Positions 26,777 to 35,676 of a stretch of 42,347 nt of DNA are shown here, in pieces. The first letter of the stretch is position 1; each line of letters opens with the position of its first letter. The DNA lies in the NCBI RefSeq assembly GCF_029256985.1, contig NZ_JARIDQ010000087.1, forward strand, positions 1 to 42,347, given 5' to 3'. This DNA is from Otariodibacter sp. (lineage in GTDB: Bacteria > Pseudomonadota > Gammaproteobacteria > Enterobacterales > Pasteurellaceae). Under the pieces are notes generated by a model that was given only the letters and a program-made list of their open reading frames with translations, did not search any database and had not been told where the DNA came from. Made by a program: the position numbers and the translations under genes.

Positions 26777-26820
26777 ATTCCCTAAAGTTAGACTAATTAG
26801 CTAACATTAGGGAATCTTTA
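26777..26820. terminator. Bidirectional terminator between rpe and cysE
   Basis: ATTCCCTAA (26777-26785) / TTAGGGAAT (26807-26815), continued inward by GTTAG / CTAAC after one A/A mismatch. T-rich on the right, A-rich to the left is weaker. Confidence 0.85.
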
Positions 26821-26824
26821 TTTG

Positions 26825-27622
26825 CTATATATTTATATGATCAAAATATTGATTCATTTCAAAAGCAGGTTTTTGATTTTCTGATTTACCAATAATTTTA
26901 GCTGGTATACCTGCTGCTGTTGCGTATTCAGGAACAGGATGCAAAACAACTGAATTTGCACCAATTTTTGAATAACGACCTATTTCAATATTACCTAAAA
27001 TTTTTGCTCCAGAACCGATCATAACACCTTCTCTAATTTTTGGATGACGATCGCCATTTTCTTTCCCTGTACCACCTAATGTTACACCTTGAAGAATTGA
27101 TACATCATTCTCGATAACTGAGGTTTCTCCCACAACAATCCCTGTTGCATGGTCGAGCATAATGGCACAACCAATTTTAGCTGCAGGATGGATATCAACA
27201 TCAAAGGCAACTGAAATTTCATTCTGTAAATAAATTGCAAGATCCCGTCTACCACGATTCCATAAATAATGAGTGACTCGATAACTTTGTAATGCGTGAA
27301 AGCCTTTTAAATAGAGTAGTGGTGTACTCCATTTATCTACTGCAGGATCTCGAGTTCGAACAGCTTCAATGTCACAAGCGGCACTTTGGATAATTTGCTC
27401 ATCAGTATTATACGCTTCTTCAATAATTTCTTTCAAAGCAATCGCAGGCATAATAGGATTTGCTAATTTATTAGCTAGGATATAACTCAAAGCTTCACCT
27501 AAATTATGATGTTTTAATATTGTTGCATGAAAAAAACTTGCAAGCATGGGTTCATGTTCTACTAATAATTCAGCTTCTTTACGGATCAGTTCCCAAATAT
27601 TTAAAGGGGTTTGTTCACTCAT
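26825..27622 (-). CDS. cysE: Serine O-acetyltransferase CysE
   Basis: Makes O-acetylserine, the committed step of cysteine synthesis. I start at ATG 27622 (MSEQTPLNIWELIRKEAE), behind GGAGA and one base after the gpsA stop; the longer frame from 27715 lies inside gpsA. 265 residues (H. influenzae 267). N-terminal helical domain, then left-handed beta-helix hexapeptide repeats (about 135-235) with catalytic DIHPAAKIG and LDHATGIVVGE. The chain ends ...FDHINI; the terminal Ile is what inserts into the CysK active site in the cysteine synthase complex. Confidence 0.96.
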   Translation of the reverse strand: MSEQTPLNIWELIRKEAELLVEHEPMLASFFHATILKHHNLGEALSYILANKLANPIMPAIALKEIIEEAYNTDEQIIQSAACDIEAVRTRDPAVDKWSTPLLYLKGFHALQSYRVTHYLWNRGRRDLAIYLQNEISVAFDVDIHPAAKIGCAIMLDHATGIVVGETSVIENDVSILQGVTLGGTGKENGDRHPKIREGVMIGSGAKILGNIEIGRYSKIGANSVVLHPVPEYATAAGIPAKIIGKSENQKPAFEMNQYFDHINI

Positions 27623-27623
27623 G

Positions 27624-28634
27624 CTATTCTCCTTTTCGTTCACGTCCCAACAAGTCTTTAACAACATCGCTTGCTTGCTTACCACAAAACAACATCTGAT
27701 AGATCTGTTCGACAATAGGCATTTCTACATCTTGCTGTTGGGCTAATAAATAAGCTTCTTTAGTATTATAAAATCCTTCAACTACTTGTCCTATTTCTGT
27801 CATTGCTTGTTCTGCTGTTTTTCCTTGTCCTAACATTAAACCAAATCGACGATTACGGGATTGATTATCAGTACAAGTTAAAACAAGATCTCCAAGCCCT
27901 GCCATTCCCATAAATGTTGTTGGATTTGCTCCCATCGTTACACCTAAACGACTAATTTCAGCTAATCCTCGAGTAATCAATGCAGTTCTAGCATTAGCAC
28001 CAAAACCCATACCATCAGAAATACCTGCTCCTATAGCAATGACATTTTTGATAGCTCCACCTAGCTGTACACCAATCATGTCCGAATTTAAGTACACACG
28101 AAAAGCTTTATCACAGTGGATTCTTTGTTGCATTTCATCTGCAAATTGGGGATTATCCGAAGCAAGCGAAATTGCCGTTGGCATTCCTTTCGCTAATTCT
28201 TGTGCAAAAGTGGGGCCTGAAAGTACTGCAAGTGGGTAGTTATCACCTAAGATTTGCAATACTACTTCTTGAAGTAAACGTCCAGTATCTCGTTCAAGCC
28301 CTTTTGTTGCCCATATAATACGATGTTCTGAAGTTAGATAAGGTTTAATATTATGTAGTACTTCGGTAAAAACATGGCTTGGTACGGCAATTAACAGATC
28401 TCTTGCACAATCTATTGTTTCATTTAGTTTGTGTTTAATTTCTAAGGATTCAGGAAATTTAATATCAGGAAGAAATTCTTGATTCTTTCTTTGCTCTTTT
28501 AAGATAGTCATTTTCTGGGGATTATGCCCCCATAGATAAGTTTTATATCCATTACGAGAAAGCGCAATTGCTAAAGAGGTTCCATAAGAACCTGCACCTA
28601 AAATAGAAATTGGTGCGGTATAAATACTCTTCAT
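27624..28634 (-). CDS. gpsA: Glycerol-3-phosphate dehydrogenase [NAD(P)+]
   Basis: Reduces dihydroxyacetone phosphate to sn-glycerol-3-phosphate for phospholipid synthesis. 336 residues. Rossmann motif [10 protein letters not shown] (13-22); [15 protein letters not shown] (about 140-154); catalytic Lys in [13 protein letters not shown] (about 193-205); [20 protein letters not shown] (about 254-273). ATG with AAGGA. Tandem with cysE as in E. coli secB-gpsA-cysE. A strong terminator lies only about 20 bases upstream of its start. Confidence 0.97.
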   Translation of the reverse strand: MKSIYTAPISILGAGSYGTSLAIALSRNGYKTYLWGHNPQKMTILKEQRKNQEFLPDIKFPESLEIKHKLNETIDCARDLLIAVPSHVFTEVLHNIKPYLTSEHRIIWATKGLERDTGRLLQEVVLQILGDNYPLAVLSGPTFAQELAKGMPTAISLASDNPQFADEMQQRIHCDKAFRVYLNSDMIGVQLGGAIKNVIAIGAGISDGMGFGANARTALITRGLAEISRLGVTMGANPTTFMGMAGLGDLVLTCTDNQSRNRRFGLMLGQGKTAEQAMTEIGQVVEGFYNTKEAYLLAQQQDVEMPIVEQIYQMLFCGKQASDVVKDLLGRERKGE

Positions 28635-28650
28635 TATTATTCCTTATCTA

Positions 28651-28685
28651 TTGAAAAAAATAGGTATGCAATTGCATACCTATTT
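28651..28685 (-). terminator. Strong terminator between secB and gpsA
   Basis: Perfect 14-base inverted repeat, AAATAGGTATGCAA (28658-28671) and its complement (28672-28685), followed on the minus strand by seven T. It ends about 17 bases before the gpsA ATG. Confidence 0.9.
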
Positions 28686-28699
28686 CACACTACACTATA

Positions 28700-29215
28700 T
28701 TAGTTTGCAAGAGATGATGAAGATTGTTCTTTGTCTGCTTCTGCCTTTTGTTGACGTTCTAAATAATCAAAGAATAATGCATCAAAATTTACTGGAGAAA
28801 GATTTAATGCAGGGAAAGTGCCATGATTAACTAAACTTGAAATTAACTCTCTAGCATAAGGGAATAATATCTCTGGGCATTTTGATGCTAAACAGTGAGC
28901 TAATTGCATGTTATCTAATCCTTTAATAGTAAACACGCCAGCTTGCTTTATTTCACAAATAAATGCGACATCTTTACTGTCTTCCATTGTTGTTTCAACA
29001 TTAATATGCAAAATGACTTCATAGGTATCATCATTTACTTGTATTGTTTGAGTATCCAACTCAAAACCTAATTTTGGTTTCCATTCTTGAGTAAAAATAG
29101 TTGGTAAGTTTGGTGCTTCAAATGAAACATCTTTAACATAAATACGTTGAATTTGTATTTCAAAGGGAACTTGCTCTTCCGCTGGTACTTCAACTTTATT
29201 TTCTTCGTCAGCCAT
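28700..29215 (-). CDS. secB: Protein-export chaperone SecB
   Basis: Cytoplasmic tetramer that keeps preproteins unfolded and hands them to SecA. 171 residues. [21 protein letters not shown] (residues about 18-38), [57 protein letters not shown] follow the family order; the C-terminal tail is acidic and Ser-rich ([10 protein letters not shown]). ATG with AAGGA. Between yibN and gpsA as in E. coli, but grxC, usually between yibN and secB, is missing (13-base gap). Confidence 0.96.
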   Translation of the reverse strand: MADEENKVEVPAEEQVPFEIQIQRIYVKDVSFEAPNLPTIFTQEWKPKLGFELDTQTIQVNDDTYEVILHINVETTMEDSKDVAFICEIKQAGVFTIKGLDNMQLAHCLASKCPEILFPYARELISSLVNHGTFPALNLSPVNFDALFFDYLERQQKAEADKEQSSSSLAN

Positions 29216-29228
29216 AATAAATCCTTAA

Positions 29229-29681
29229 TTATTTGTGCTTTCTAACTAATGGCAAATTTGCAGAACGCCAGCCTGCAATGCCTTCTTTTAAGGCATAAAC
29301 TTTATTAAAACCTTGTTTAGCCAATACATTTGCGATAGATTGAGCTGTCATACCATTTCCATCGACAACCACAAGGGGAGCATCTTTATATTTATCGATA
29401 GTGTGGGTTTTATTTTGTTTAATATCGCTTGGAAACAAATGTACACTTTCAATAATATGACCCGTCTTGAATTCATCTTCAGAACGAACATCTACGACAA
29501 CAGCATCTTCTTTATTGATAAGTTGAGTAATCTGCACATTATTAACAACTTTAATTTTATTCGTTGCACTTTTATAAAAATTAAAAATTACTGCAATGAA
29601 TAAAGCAACCCAAGCAACAACCATCACAACATGATTTGTAGCAAATTGTTGTACTTGTTGAATAAACGCTAGCTCTTCCAT
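29229..29681 (-). CDS. yibN: Membrane-anchored rhodanese-fold protein YibN
   Basis: 150 residues. One N-terminal transmembrane helix (about 18-37), then a rhodanese domain: AVVVDVRSEDEFKTGHIIESVHLFPSD split over residues 62-88, VVVDGNGMTAQ in place of the active-site loop, and LKEGIAGWRSANLPLVRK at the end. The protein contains no cysteine at all, so it cannot be a sulphurtransferase. The conserved link to secB suggests an envelope or export role; this is inference. Confidence 0.9.
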   Translation of the reverse strand: MEELAFIQQVQQFATNHVVMVVAWVALFIAVIFNFYKSATNKIKVVNNVQITQLINKEDAVVVDVRSEDEFKTGHIIESVHLFPSDIKQNKTHTIDKYKDAPLVVVDGNGMTAQSIANVLAKQGFNKVYALKEGIAGWRSANLPLVRKHK

Positions 29682-29740
29682 AATATAATCCTAGTAAAGC
29701 AGAAACAAAATAGGTAGAAAAATACCTTACGTTAAAACAC

Positions 29741-29761
29741 AGGGTAAGCAAAACTTACCCT
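29741..29761 (-). terminator. Terminator after tig
   Basis: AGGGTAAG / CTTACCCT with a five-base loop; minus-strand tail GTGTTTTAA is moderately T-rich. Confidence 0.7.
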
Positions 29762-29776
29762 ATTCTTTACTCTAAA

Positions 29777-31075
29777 TTAAGCTTGTTGAGTAGCCATAAT
29801 TTCATCAAAAGATGAAGGTTTTTCTGTTACTTTAGCTTTTGCTAATACCGCATCAACAGCTTGTTCTTCTAATACTACGTTACGAATATTATCTGTTAAT
29901 TTAGGATTTTTAGTGTAGTATGCAACAACTTCTTCCGGTTGTTCATATGCTGAAGCTAATTCAGTAATAGTTTCTTTTACTCTATCTTCATCAACTTTAA
30001 GTTCATTAGATGAAATCACTGCTGAAAGTAATAAACCTACTTGAACACGACGTTTTGCTTCACCTTCAAATAATTCTGCTGGTAATTGTGCTGCCATTTC
30101 AGGTTTACCACCAAAACGTTGAATCGCTTGTTGACGTAGCACTTCAACTTCTTCAGTCACTGCAGATGTTGGAACTTCAATATCATTTTCAGCAATTAAT
30201 CCATTGATTACTTGATTTTTAATGCGTGCAGTTACTGCATTTTTTAATTCACGTTGCATATTTTTCTTAATTTCAGCACGCAATGTTGCAATATCTTTAC
30301 CTGCACCAAATTTCTTAACAAAATCTTCTGTTAATTCAGGTAATACCATGTTTTCAACTTTCTTCAAGGTAATCGCAAATTTTGCAGCTTTACCTTTTAA
30401 AGTTTCTGATTGGTAATCTTCTGGGAAAGTAACATCAATATCAAATTGTTCACCTGCTTTGTGACCAGTGATTCCATCTTCAAAACCCGGGATCATACGA
30501 CCTTGGCCCATTAACAAGATGAAATCAGACGCTTTACCGCCTTCAAACTCTTCACCATCTACTGTACCAACAAAATCAATAGTTACACGATCATCAGCTT
30601 TTGCAGCTTCTTGTGACTCAGACCATGTCGCTTGTTGTTTACGTAATACATCGACCATTTTATCTAAATCAGCTTCTGTAATTTCAACAACTGGTTTTTC
30701 TACTTCAATATTTTCTAGCCCTTTTAATTCTACTTCTGGGAATACTTCAAATACTGCAGTAAATTTAAAATCTTGACCTGGTTGATAATTTTCTGGAGTA
30801 AATGTAGGGCGACCAGCAAGGTTTAACTTTTCACTAATAACAACATCAAAGAAACCACGTTGCATTTCTTCTGAAAGTGCATCTTGACGAGCTGATAATC
30901 CAAAACGTTGTTCAATAATGCTGTGAGGCACTTTACCTTTACGGAAACCGTCGATACGTGCATTTTTTGCATAACCTTTTAATTGTTCACGGTATGTACC
31001 TTCAACTTTATCAGCAGATACAGTAATTGTTGCGCGGCGTTCTAAGCCTTGAGTTGTTTCAATAGAAAAAGACAT
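29777..31075 (-). CDS. tig: Trigger factor
   Basis: Ribosome-bound chaperone and peptidyl-prolyl isomerase that meets nascent chains. 432 residues (E. coli 432). N-terminal ribosome-binding domain with [16 protein letters not shown] (about 44-59; the GFRxGKxP signature), an FKBP-type domain (about 160-245) with [17 protein letters not shown] and [16 protein letters not shown], and a helical C-terminal arm domain. ATG 31075 behind GAGGTT. The usual clpP-clpX neighbours are not present on either side. Confidence 0.97.
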   Translation of the reverse strand: MSFSIETTQGLERRATITVSADKVEGTYREQLKGYAKNARIDGFRKGKVPHSIIEQRFGLSARQDALSEEMQRGFFDVVISEKLNLAGRPTFTPENYQPGQDFKFTAVFEVFPEVELKGLENIEVEKPVVEITEADLDKMVDVLRKQQATWSESQEAAKADDRVTIDFVGTVDGEEFEGGKASDFILLMGQGRMIPGFEDGITGHKAGEQFDIDVTFPEDYQSETLKGKAAKFAITLKKVENMVLPELTEDFVKKFGAGKDIATLRAEIKKNMQRELKNAVTARIKNQVINGLIAENDIEVPTSAVTEEVEVLRQQAIQRFGGKPEMAAQLPAELFEGEAKRRVQVGLLLSAVISSNELKVDEDRVKETITELASAYEQPEEVVAYYTKNPKLTDNIRNVVLEEQAVDAVLAKAKVTEKPSSFDEIMATQQA

Positions 31076-31102
31076 TCTTAAACCTCAAATAAGTTAAAAG
31101 AG

Positions 31103-31140
31103 TTCGGTATATAATATACAGATAAAAAATATAGACCGAA
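31103..31140 (-). promoter_or_regulatory. Dyad at the tig promoter
   Basis: TTCGGT (31103-31108) and ACCGAA (31135-31140) frame an A/T-only stretch containing TATA-rich -10-like sequences; TATA/TATA add to the pairing. It could be an operator or a leader hairpin. Confidence 0.35.
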
Positions 31141-31212
31141 ATTGTAACGTTCTATCAATAATATGTCGAGAGATAAGCATAATATTGAGAACGATTTATT
31201 GTTGAATTTATA

Positions 31213-31221
31213 ACAAGCGGT
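31213..31221 (+). repeat. Uptake signal sequence between yeiH and tig
   Basis: Exact ACAAGCGGT followed by AACTTTATA and AAGTTTTGCAATT: full-length intergenic copy. Confidence 0.9.
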
Positions 31222-31244
31222 AACTTTATATATAAGTTTTGCAA

Positions 31245-32264
31245 TTAACTTATAATATTTTCTAAGCTAAGGTTAATAAAAAAACCGCCTACAACGAGCC
31301 AAATACAAATAATCCCACCTAGTAAAAATGGTTTAAATCCAGCTTGTTTTATTGCATTAAAACGAGTTGTTAGACCAAGTCCTGCCATTGCCATCATTAA
31401 GAATATGGTATCAACATTCACTAAAAATTCGACAATCATTTGTGGTAATAATGAGAACGAATTAAAAATAGCTACCACAATAAACCATACAGCAAACCAT
31501 GGAATATTAATTTTTTGTGTTTGATGGCTCTCTTGATTCTGTGTTTTTTGTAATGAATAAGATAATAGAATAAGGAAAGGTGCAAGCATCATTACACGAA
31601 TCATCTTGGTAATCACCGATGTATCTGCCACAGTAGAATTAATATTACTTCCCGCTGCATAAACTTGAGCAACTTCATGTACAGAAGAGCCAATATAAAT
31701 ACCAAATTGATGATCAGAAAGGTAATGATTAAGGAAAGGGTACATTATTGGATATAAGAACATACTAATGGTACCAAATATCACAATAAGAGCGATAGCC
31801 ACAGAAACCTTATGAGATTCTGATTTTAATACTGGGGAAGTGGCCATAATTGCAGCTGCACCACAGATACTACATCCAGCAGCAGTAAGCTGTACAATTT
31901 GTTTGTCTATTTTTAACCAACGAATCCCCACCCAACAAGTAATGAAGAAGGTTGCTGTTAGCATAATCGCATCAGTAAGAATAGCATTGATACCGACAGA
32001 GCTAATATCTTGTAATGTAATACGAAAACCGTATAACACAATACCTGCTCGTAACAGAAAAGTTTTAGAAAGGTTAATTCCTTGAATAGTTTGGGATTCG
32101 ATTTTAGGATAAACTGTATTTCCTAGTAGCATCCCAAATAAAATCGCGATCGTTAAAGCACTTAAATGTAAATTTATCGCAAGTGAACTGTTTGAGGCAA
32201 CAAAAGAAATAGTAGTAATTAAACCTACGATAATTAGCCCCAATATAGTATTTTTAGTCAACAT
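31245..32264 (-). CDS. yeiH: YeiH-family (UPF0324) membrane permease
   Basis: 339 residues with about ten hydrophobic helices. Family segments: AILFGMLLGNTVYP (about 40-53), LRAGIVLYGFRITLQDI (about 72-88), QLTAAGCSICGAAAIMATSPV (split, about 125-145), IGSSVHEVAQVYAAG (about 190-204) and MAMAGLGLTTRF near the end. Members are called putative sulphate or sulphonate exporters; the substrate is not established. ATG 32264 with GAG nearby. Single gene behind the terminator of the upstream gene; a USS lies just past its stop. Confidence 0.9.
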   Translation of the reverse strand: MLTKNTILGLIIVGLITTISFVASNSSLAINLHLSALTIAILFGMLLGNTVYPKIESQTIQGINLSKTFLLRAGIVLYGFRITLQDISSVGINAILTDAIMLTATFFITCWVGIRWLKIDKQIVQLTAAGCSICGAAAIMATSPVLKSESHKVSVAIALIVIFGTISMFLYPIMYPFLNHYLSDHQFGIYIGSSVHEVAQVYAAGSNINSTVADTSVITKMIRVMMLAPFLILLSYSLQKTQNQESHQTQKINIPWFAVWFIVVAIFNSFSLLPQMIVEFLVNVDTIFLMMAMAGLGLTTRFNAIKQAGFKPFLLGGIICIWLVVGGFFINLSLENIIS

Positions 32265-32273
32265 AAAGATCTC

Positions 32274-32310
32274 AAAAAAGAAGGCATAATAGAATGATCT
32301 ATTATGCCTT
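32274..32310 (-). terminator. Terminator upstream of yeiH
   Basis: Thirteen-base perfect stem AAGGCATAATAGA / TCTATTATGCCTT, loop ATGA; minus-strand tail CTTTTTTG. Ends the small outer-membrane gene at 32340. Confidence 0.9.
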
Positions 32311-32339
32311 AAATTCGAGTATAGATTAACTACATTTAA

Positions 32340-32921
32340 TCAGAAACGGTAAGTTGCATTTGCACCAAATGTATTAGCATTGACGTGTTCATCATAGAAT
32401 TTTGAACGACTTCTTAGATATTCAGCACCAACCTCAAAATTAGATGAAACTGCATATTTAACGCCTAAGCCAATTCCTACACCACTTCCTGTATGTTCTG
32501 AATGTTCGAAATAATTATCTTCTCTTAAGTCGCCTTCAATTTTTGTTACGAGATAACTTACTTTTACATAAGGAAGTAAATCAGGCAATACGCGGTACCC
32601 CTGTAAATAGCTTAAACTTGCTCGCCATTTTTCATCAGTATTTACGTCATCGTCAATACCGTCATGATCATTAACTATATTAGAGTTATTGAATTTGATC
32701 TTCCCTTCAACTAAACCAACAAGGTTATTACCAAAATCGAAACCATAATCTCCAACAATACCGATACCAGTAGCTCTTTTAGTATTTTCATCATCCATTT
32801 TATATTTTGTTGTGGTTAAATCTAAACCAACCCCAAAACCAGTAAAAGTGCTACCAACTGGTGCAGCAAATGCAGATGTTGAAATCAAACCTGCAAGTAG
32901 TGTTAAACCTAATTTTTTCAT
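32340..32921 (-). CDS. Small outer-membrane beta-barrel protein
   Basis: I start at ATG 32921 (MKKLGLTLLAGLIS) behind AGGAG, not the longer frame at 32975; 193 residues. Signal peptide 1-19 ending AFA. The mature part shows alternating polar/apolar strands (FTGFGVGLDLTT, GIGIVGDYGFDF, LVGLVEGKIKF, VGIGLGVKYAV, FEVGAEYLRSR) and ends TFGANATYRF, with the C-terminal Phe recognised by the Bam complex. An acidic loop (NDHDGIDDDVNTDEK, about 85-99) is probably exposed. Likely an eight-stranded OmpA-/Opa-like barrel; I do not recognise a specific family member. Confidence 0.82.
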   Translation of the reverse strand: MKKLGLTLLAGLISTSAFAAPVGSTFTGFGVGLDLTTTKYKMDDENTKRATGIGIVGDYGFDFGNNLVGLVEGKIKFNNSNIVNDHDGIDDDVNTDEKWRASLSYLQGYRVLPDLLPYVKVSYLVTKIEGDLREDNYFEHSEHTGSGVGIGLGVKYAVSSNFEVGAEYLRSRSKFYDEHVNANTFGANATYRF

Positions 32922-33072
32922 TGTAAATCTCCTAAAATGGATAAAATTCAAATGGAGTGTACTAATAACATCCAACTAATACAAGTTAGATCTTAGTAAA
33001 AGTAAATAATATTATTAAGGTCATAGTTTAACTTTTAGATATTAATTATCATCACTCTACTTTTACTTCTCA

Positions 33073-33705
33073 TTAAATACCTAATTTTGCAAATTTCTGT
33101 TCTAAACTAACCGCTTGTTTTTCTAATTCCTCAACTTGATCATAAAAATACACAGCTTGTAGTCGATGAACAAGTACTGGACGCTCTACCATTAAATTAT
33201 CAACGATATCTTGATTTAACGTAGTAAATTGTTTGTTCACTTTAGAGATAATTTGTTTTACAAAATCTGTTGAAGCCTGTGCAACGACATCGCCAACGAA
33301 TGGGGATAATAGTTCTGCGGGATCTTTTTCTAATTCATCCAGTAAGCTAGAAAAATGTTGTAAGACTTGAATATCGCCCTCTAACACTAAACTCTTATTA
33401 TTCAATAAATTAGTCAATTGAGCTTTGTCTGCTAATTTGGGTAAAGCTGTCGCTTCTAATGTGACAGTACAATCGTTTTCACCTTCATAATTAGATAAAA
33501 AATCAACTCGCTTTTCACTGAAAATCATCACAAATTGTATAGTAGGATGATTAAGATGAATATGTAAATTCTTACCAACTAACTTACGTAAAATAGAAAT
33601 TGTATGTGGAGAACGTGCAATTAACGCATTAAATGTTGTTTCCAATCCGCCCATTGCAATCTGTGGGAGCATCAATTGTGCAAATAAACCTGATACTTTA
33701 TTCAT
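33073..33705 (-). CDS. ubiJ: Ubiquinone biosynthesis accessory factor UbiJ
   Basis: Lipid-binding scaffold of the aerobic ubiquinone assembly. 210 residues. N-terminal SCP2 domain (about 10-120; FNALIARSP, RKLVGKNLHIHL, NDCTVTLEATALPKLAD, LEGDIQVLQHFSSLL) and a C-terminal coiled coil ending DQVEELEKQAVSLEQKFAK. ATG behind GGGGGAA, 25 bases after ubiE. The usual third gene, ubiB, does not follow. A USS lies in the last codons. Confidence 0.92.
   Translation of the reverse strand: MNKVSGLFAQLMLPQIAMGGLETTFNALIARSPHTISILRKLVGKNLHIHLNHPTIQFVMIFSEKRVDFLSNYEGENDCTVTLEATALPKLADKAQLTNLLNNKSLVLEGDIQVLQHFSSLLDELEKDPAELLSPFVGDVVAQASTDFVKQIISKVNKQFTTLNQDIVDNLMVERPVLVHRLQAVYFYDQVEELEKQAVSLEQKFAKLGI
33110..33118 (-). 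repeat. Uptake signal sequence at the end of ubiJ
   Basis: ACCGCTTGT with AATTTTGCAAATTTC to its left: complete extended USS within coding sequence. Confidence 0.9.
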
Positions 33706-33730
33706 CAGAAATTCCCCCTAAAAACTTTCA

Positions 33731-34504
33731 TTAAAATTTATAACCGCGGTGTAAAGCAACAATGCCTGCACTTAAGTTATAGTAGGAAACGCTTTCAAAA
33801 CCGGCCTCTTCCATCATTGATTTTAATTCATCTTGTTTAGGATGCATACGAATAGACTCAGCTAAATAACGGTAACTATCTCCATCTTTAACAACAACTT
33901 CACCGATTTTAGGAAGAATATTAAACGAATAAAAATTATAAACTTGGCTAAGCGGATCAATAATTGGCTTAGAAAATTCAAGCACTAATAAACGGCCACC
34001 TGGCTTTAAGACTCGATACATTGAGCGAAGTGCTTTATCTTTATCGGTTACATTACGCAGACCAAAGCTAATCACGATACAATCAAACGTATTATCAGCA
34101 AAAGGTAATGCTTCAGCATTAGCTTGGACATAATCTACATTGCCCACAATACCAAGATTACGTAATTTATCACGCCCAACTTCGAGCATTGAACTATTGA
34201 TGTCCGCTAATACGACTTCACCTGTTTCACCTACAATACGAGAAAATTTTGCAGTAAAATCGCCTGTGCCACCCGCTAAATCTAATACTTTTTGCCCTTT
34301 ACGCACACCGCTGCAATCGATGGTAAAACGCTTCCACACACGATGAATACCGAAAGAGAGTAAATCATTCATCAAATCATATTTATCTGCAACACTATGG
34401 AAAACATTAGCAACTAATTGTTGTTTTTCCTCTTTGGCTACTGTTTTAAAACCAAAGTGAGTTGTTTCTTGTTGAGATTCTTGAGTATTTTGTAATTCGT
34501 TCAT
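33731..34504 (-). CDS. ubiE: Ubiquinone/menaquinone C-methyltransferase UbiE
   Basis: SAM-dependent methyltransferase acting in both ubiquinone and menaquinone synthesis. I start at ATG 34504 ([19 protein letters not shown]); the longest frame uses TTG at 34567 and adds unconserved residues. 257 residues (E. coli 251). SAM motif DLAGGTGD (75-82), [53 protein letters not shown] (split, about 145-172) and C-terminal [12 protein letters not shown]. No clear SD. Operon with ubiJ; divergent from hemG. Confidence 0.96.
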   Translation of the reverse strand: MNELQNTQESQQETTHFGFKTVAKEEKQQLVANVFHSVADKYDLMNDLLSFGIHRVWKRFTIDCSGVRKGQKVLDLAGGTGDFTAKFSRIVGETGEVVLADINSSMLEVGRDKLRNLGIVGNVDYVQANAEALPFADNTFDCIVISFGLRNVTDKDKALRSMYRVLKPGGRLLVLEFSKPIIDPLSQVYNFYSFNILPKIGEVVVKDGDSYRYLAESIRMHPKQDELKSMMEEAGFESVSYYNLSAGIVALHRGYKF

Positions 34505-34547
34505 AATCGAAAAATTTGAAAGGAAGATTGGTAATACAATATCAAAA

Positions 34548-34554
34548 AAGCGGT
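34548..34554 (+). repeat. Uptake signal variant between ubiE and hemG
   Basis: Core AAGCGGT preceded by A rather than C, followed by TAGATTTCC and ATTTTGCAAAAT, so the extended part is well kept. Confidence 0.7.
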
Positions 34555-34605
34555 TAGATTTCCTCAATATTTTGCAAAATCTGGTAAGATGAGGATAAAT
34601 AATTT

Positions 34606-34623
34606 ATGGAATCAAAATTATGA
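34606..34623 (+). CDS. Possible five-codon leader ORF before hemG
   Basis: GAGGA (34591-34595) is 10 bases before an ATG that reads MESKL and stops at TGA, overlapping the hemG ATG (ATGA). hemG itself has no other visible SD, so coupled re-initiation is plausible. Could be coincidence. Confidence 0.3.
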   Translation: MESKL

Positions 34624-35150
34624 AAATATTAATTCTCTACTTAACAAGAGATGGACAAACCAAAAAGATCGCCGAACATCTTGCTATGAACTTCTCAGAA
34701 GATACTTCGGAGGTACTTTCATTGAAAGAACACATCGATATACCCACAGAAAAACTACAATCTTTTGATACCATTGTGATTGGCGCCTCTATTCGTTATG
34801 GGCATTTTAATCCTCTTTTGGAAAAATTTATCCACCAACATCATGCTCTTTTGAATAGTAAAAAATCTGCATTTTTTAGTGTGAATCTAACCGCTCGCAA
34901 AGCAAATCGTAATACCCCAGAAACGAATGTATACACTCGCAAGCTATTAGCTAAAATTAAATGGCAACCTGATCTCGTAGAAGTGATTGCTGGAGCATTA
35001 TATTATCCTCGCTATCGTTGGTTTGATCGTATTATGATCCGTTTTATTATGAAAATGACTGGTGGCGATATCGATACAAGCAAGGAATACGAATACACCA
35101 ACTGGCAACAAGTTTCTGAATTTGCGATAGAGATTCGTAAATTAAGTTAA
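34620..35150 (+). CDS. hemG: Menaquinone-dependent protoporphyrinogen oxidase HemG
   Basis: Flavodoxin-like enzyme oxidising protoporphyrinogen IX to protoporphyrin IX in haem synthesis, passing electrons to the quinone pool. 176 residues (E. coli 181). FMN phosphate loop YLTRDGQTKKIAEHL (7-21), VIGASIRYGHFNP (about 54-66), FFSVNLTARKANRNTPETN (about 87-105; the extra loop of HemG), ALYYPRYRWFDRIMIRFIMKMTGG (split, about 128-151). Divergent from ubiE, which feeds the quinone pool it uses. Confidence 0.94.
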   Translation: MKILILYLTRDGQTKKIAEHLAMNFSEDTSEVLSLKEHIDIPTEKLQSFDTIVIGASIRYGHFNPLLEKFIHQHHALLNSKKSAFFSVNLTARKANRNTPETNVYTRKLLAKIKWQPDLVEVIAGALYYPRYRWFDRIMIRFIMKMTGGDIDTSKEYEYTNWQQVSEFAIEIRKLS

Positions 35151-35191
35151 AAATATTATTCATTTTTTTTAATTCACTTATAATTTATCTT

Positions 35192-35216
35192 CCTACCCTA
35201 GCCGGTAGGTTTTTTT
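35192..35216 (+). terminator. Terminator after hemG
   Basis: CCTACC (35192-35197), loop CTAGCC, GGTAGG (35204-35209), then seven T. Confidence 0.88.
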
Positions 35217-35240
35217 AATGTAATTAATTAAGGTAATAAA

Positions 35241-35639
35241 ATGAGTATATTAAAAGAATTCCGCGAGTTTGCTGTAAAAGGGAATGTTATTGATTTAGCT
35301 GTTGGTGTCATTATTGGTGGTGCATTCGGTAAAATTGTATCATCATTAGTTAATGATATCATTATGCCTCCTATTGGCTTATTAGTCGGTGGAATGGATT
35401 TTAAAGATTTGGCAATTGTTCTGCAGGAAGCACAAGGTGAAACTGAAGCAGTTATGCTCAAATATGGTGCGTTCTTACAAAATGTGCTTGATTTCTTAAT
35501 CGTGGCTATGGCTATCTTTGTTATGGTTAAAATGATTAATAATCTGAAAAAAGCCCCTAAACCAGAACCTGTAAAAGATCCTGAACCATCAGCAGAAGAA
35601 AAATTACTGACTGAAATTCGTGATTTATTAAAAAAATAA
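35241..35639 (+). CDS. mscL: Large-conductance mechanosensitive channel MscL
   Basis: Inner-membrane pentamer that opens under membrane tension to release solutes during osmotic downshock. 132 residues. Amphipathic N-terminus and TM1: [29 protein letters not shown] split over 7-35, with the hydrophobic gate residues in this helix; periplasmic loop about 48-70; TM2 [19 protein letters not shown] (about 82-100); charged C-terminal helix [17 protein letters not shown] behind AGG. Single gene between two terminators. Confidence 0.97.
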   Translation: MSILKEFREFAVKGNVIDLAVGVIIGGAFGKIVSSLVNDIIMPPIGLLVGGMDFKDLAIVLQEAQGETEAVMLKYGAFLQNVLDFLIVAMAIFVMVKMINNLKKAPKPEPVKDPEPSAEEKLLTEIRDLLKK

Positions 35640-35649
35640 TTGAGTTTAA

Positions 35650-35675
35650 AAGCATCTTGTTAAGATGCTTTTTTT
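35650..35675. terminator. Terminator after mscL
   Basis: AAGCATCTT (35650-35658) / AAGATGCTT (35662-35670) with loop GTT and seven T in all on the plus strand. The A-rich left side may also serve ychJ. Confidence 0.9.
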
Positions 35676-35676
35676 A

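Noticed and set aside
27360..27395. USS-like ACAAGCGGC in cysE.
   Set aside because: The final core base is wrong and the extended part is missing; counted as chance or decayed.
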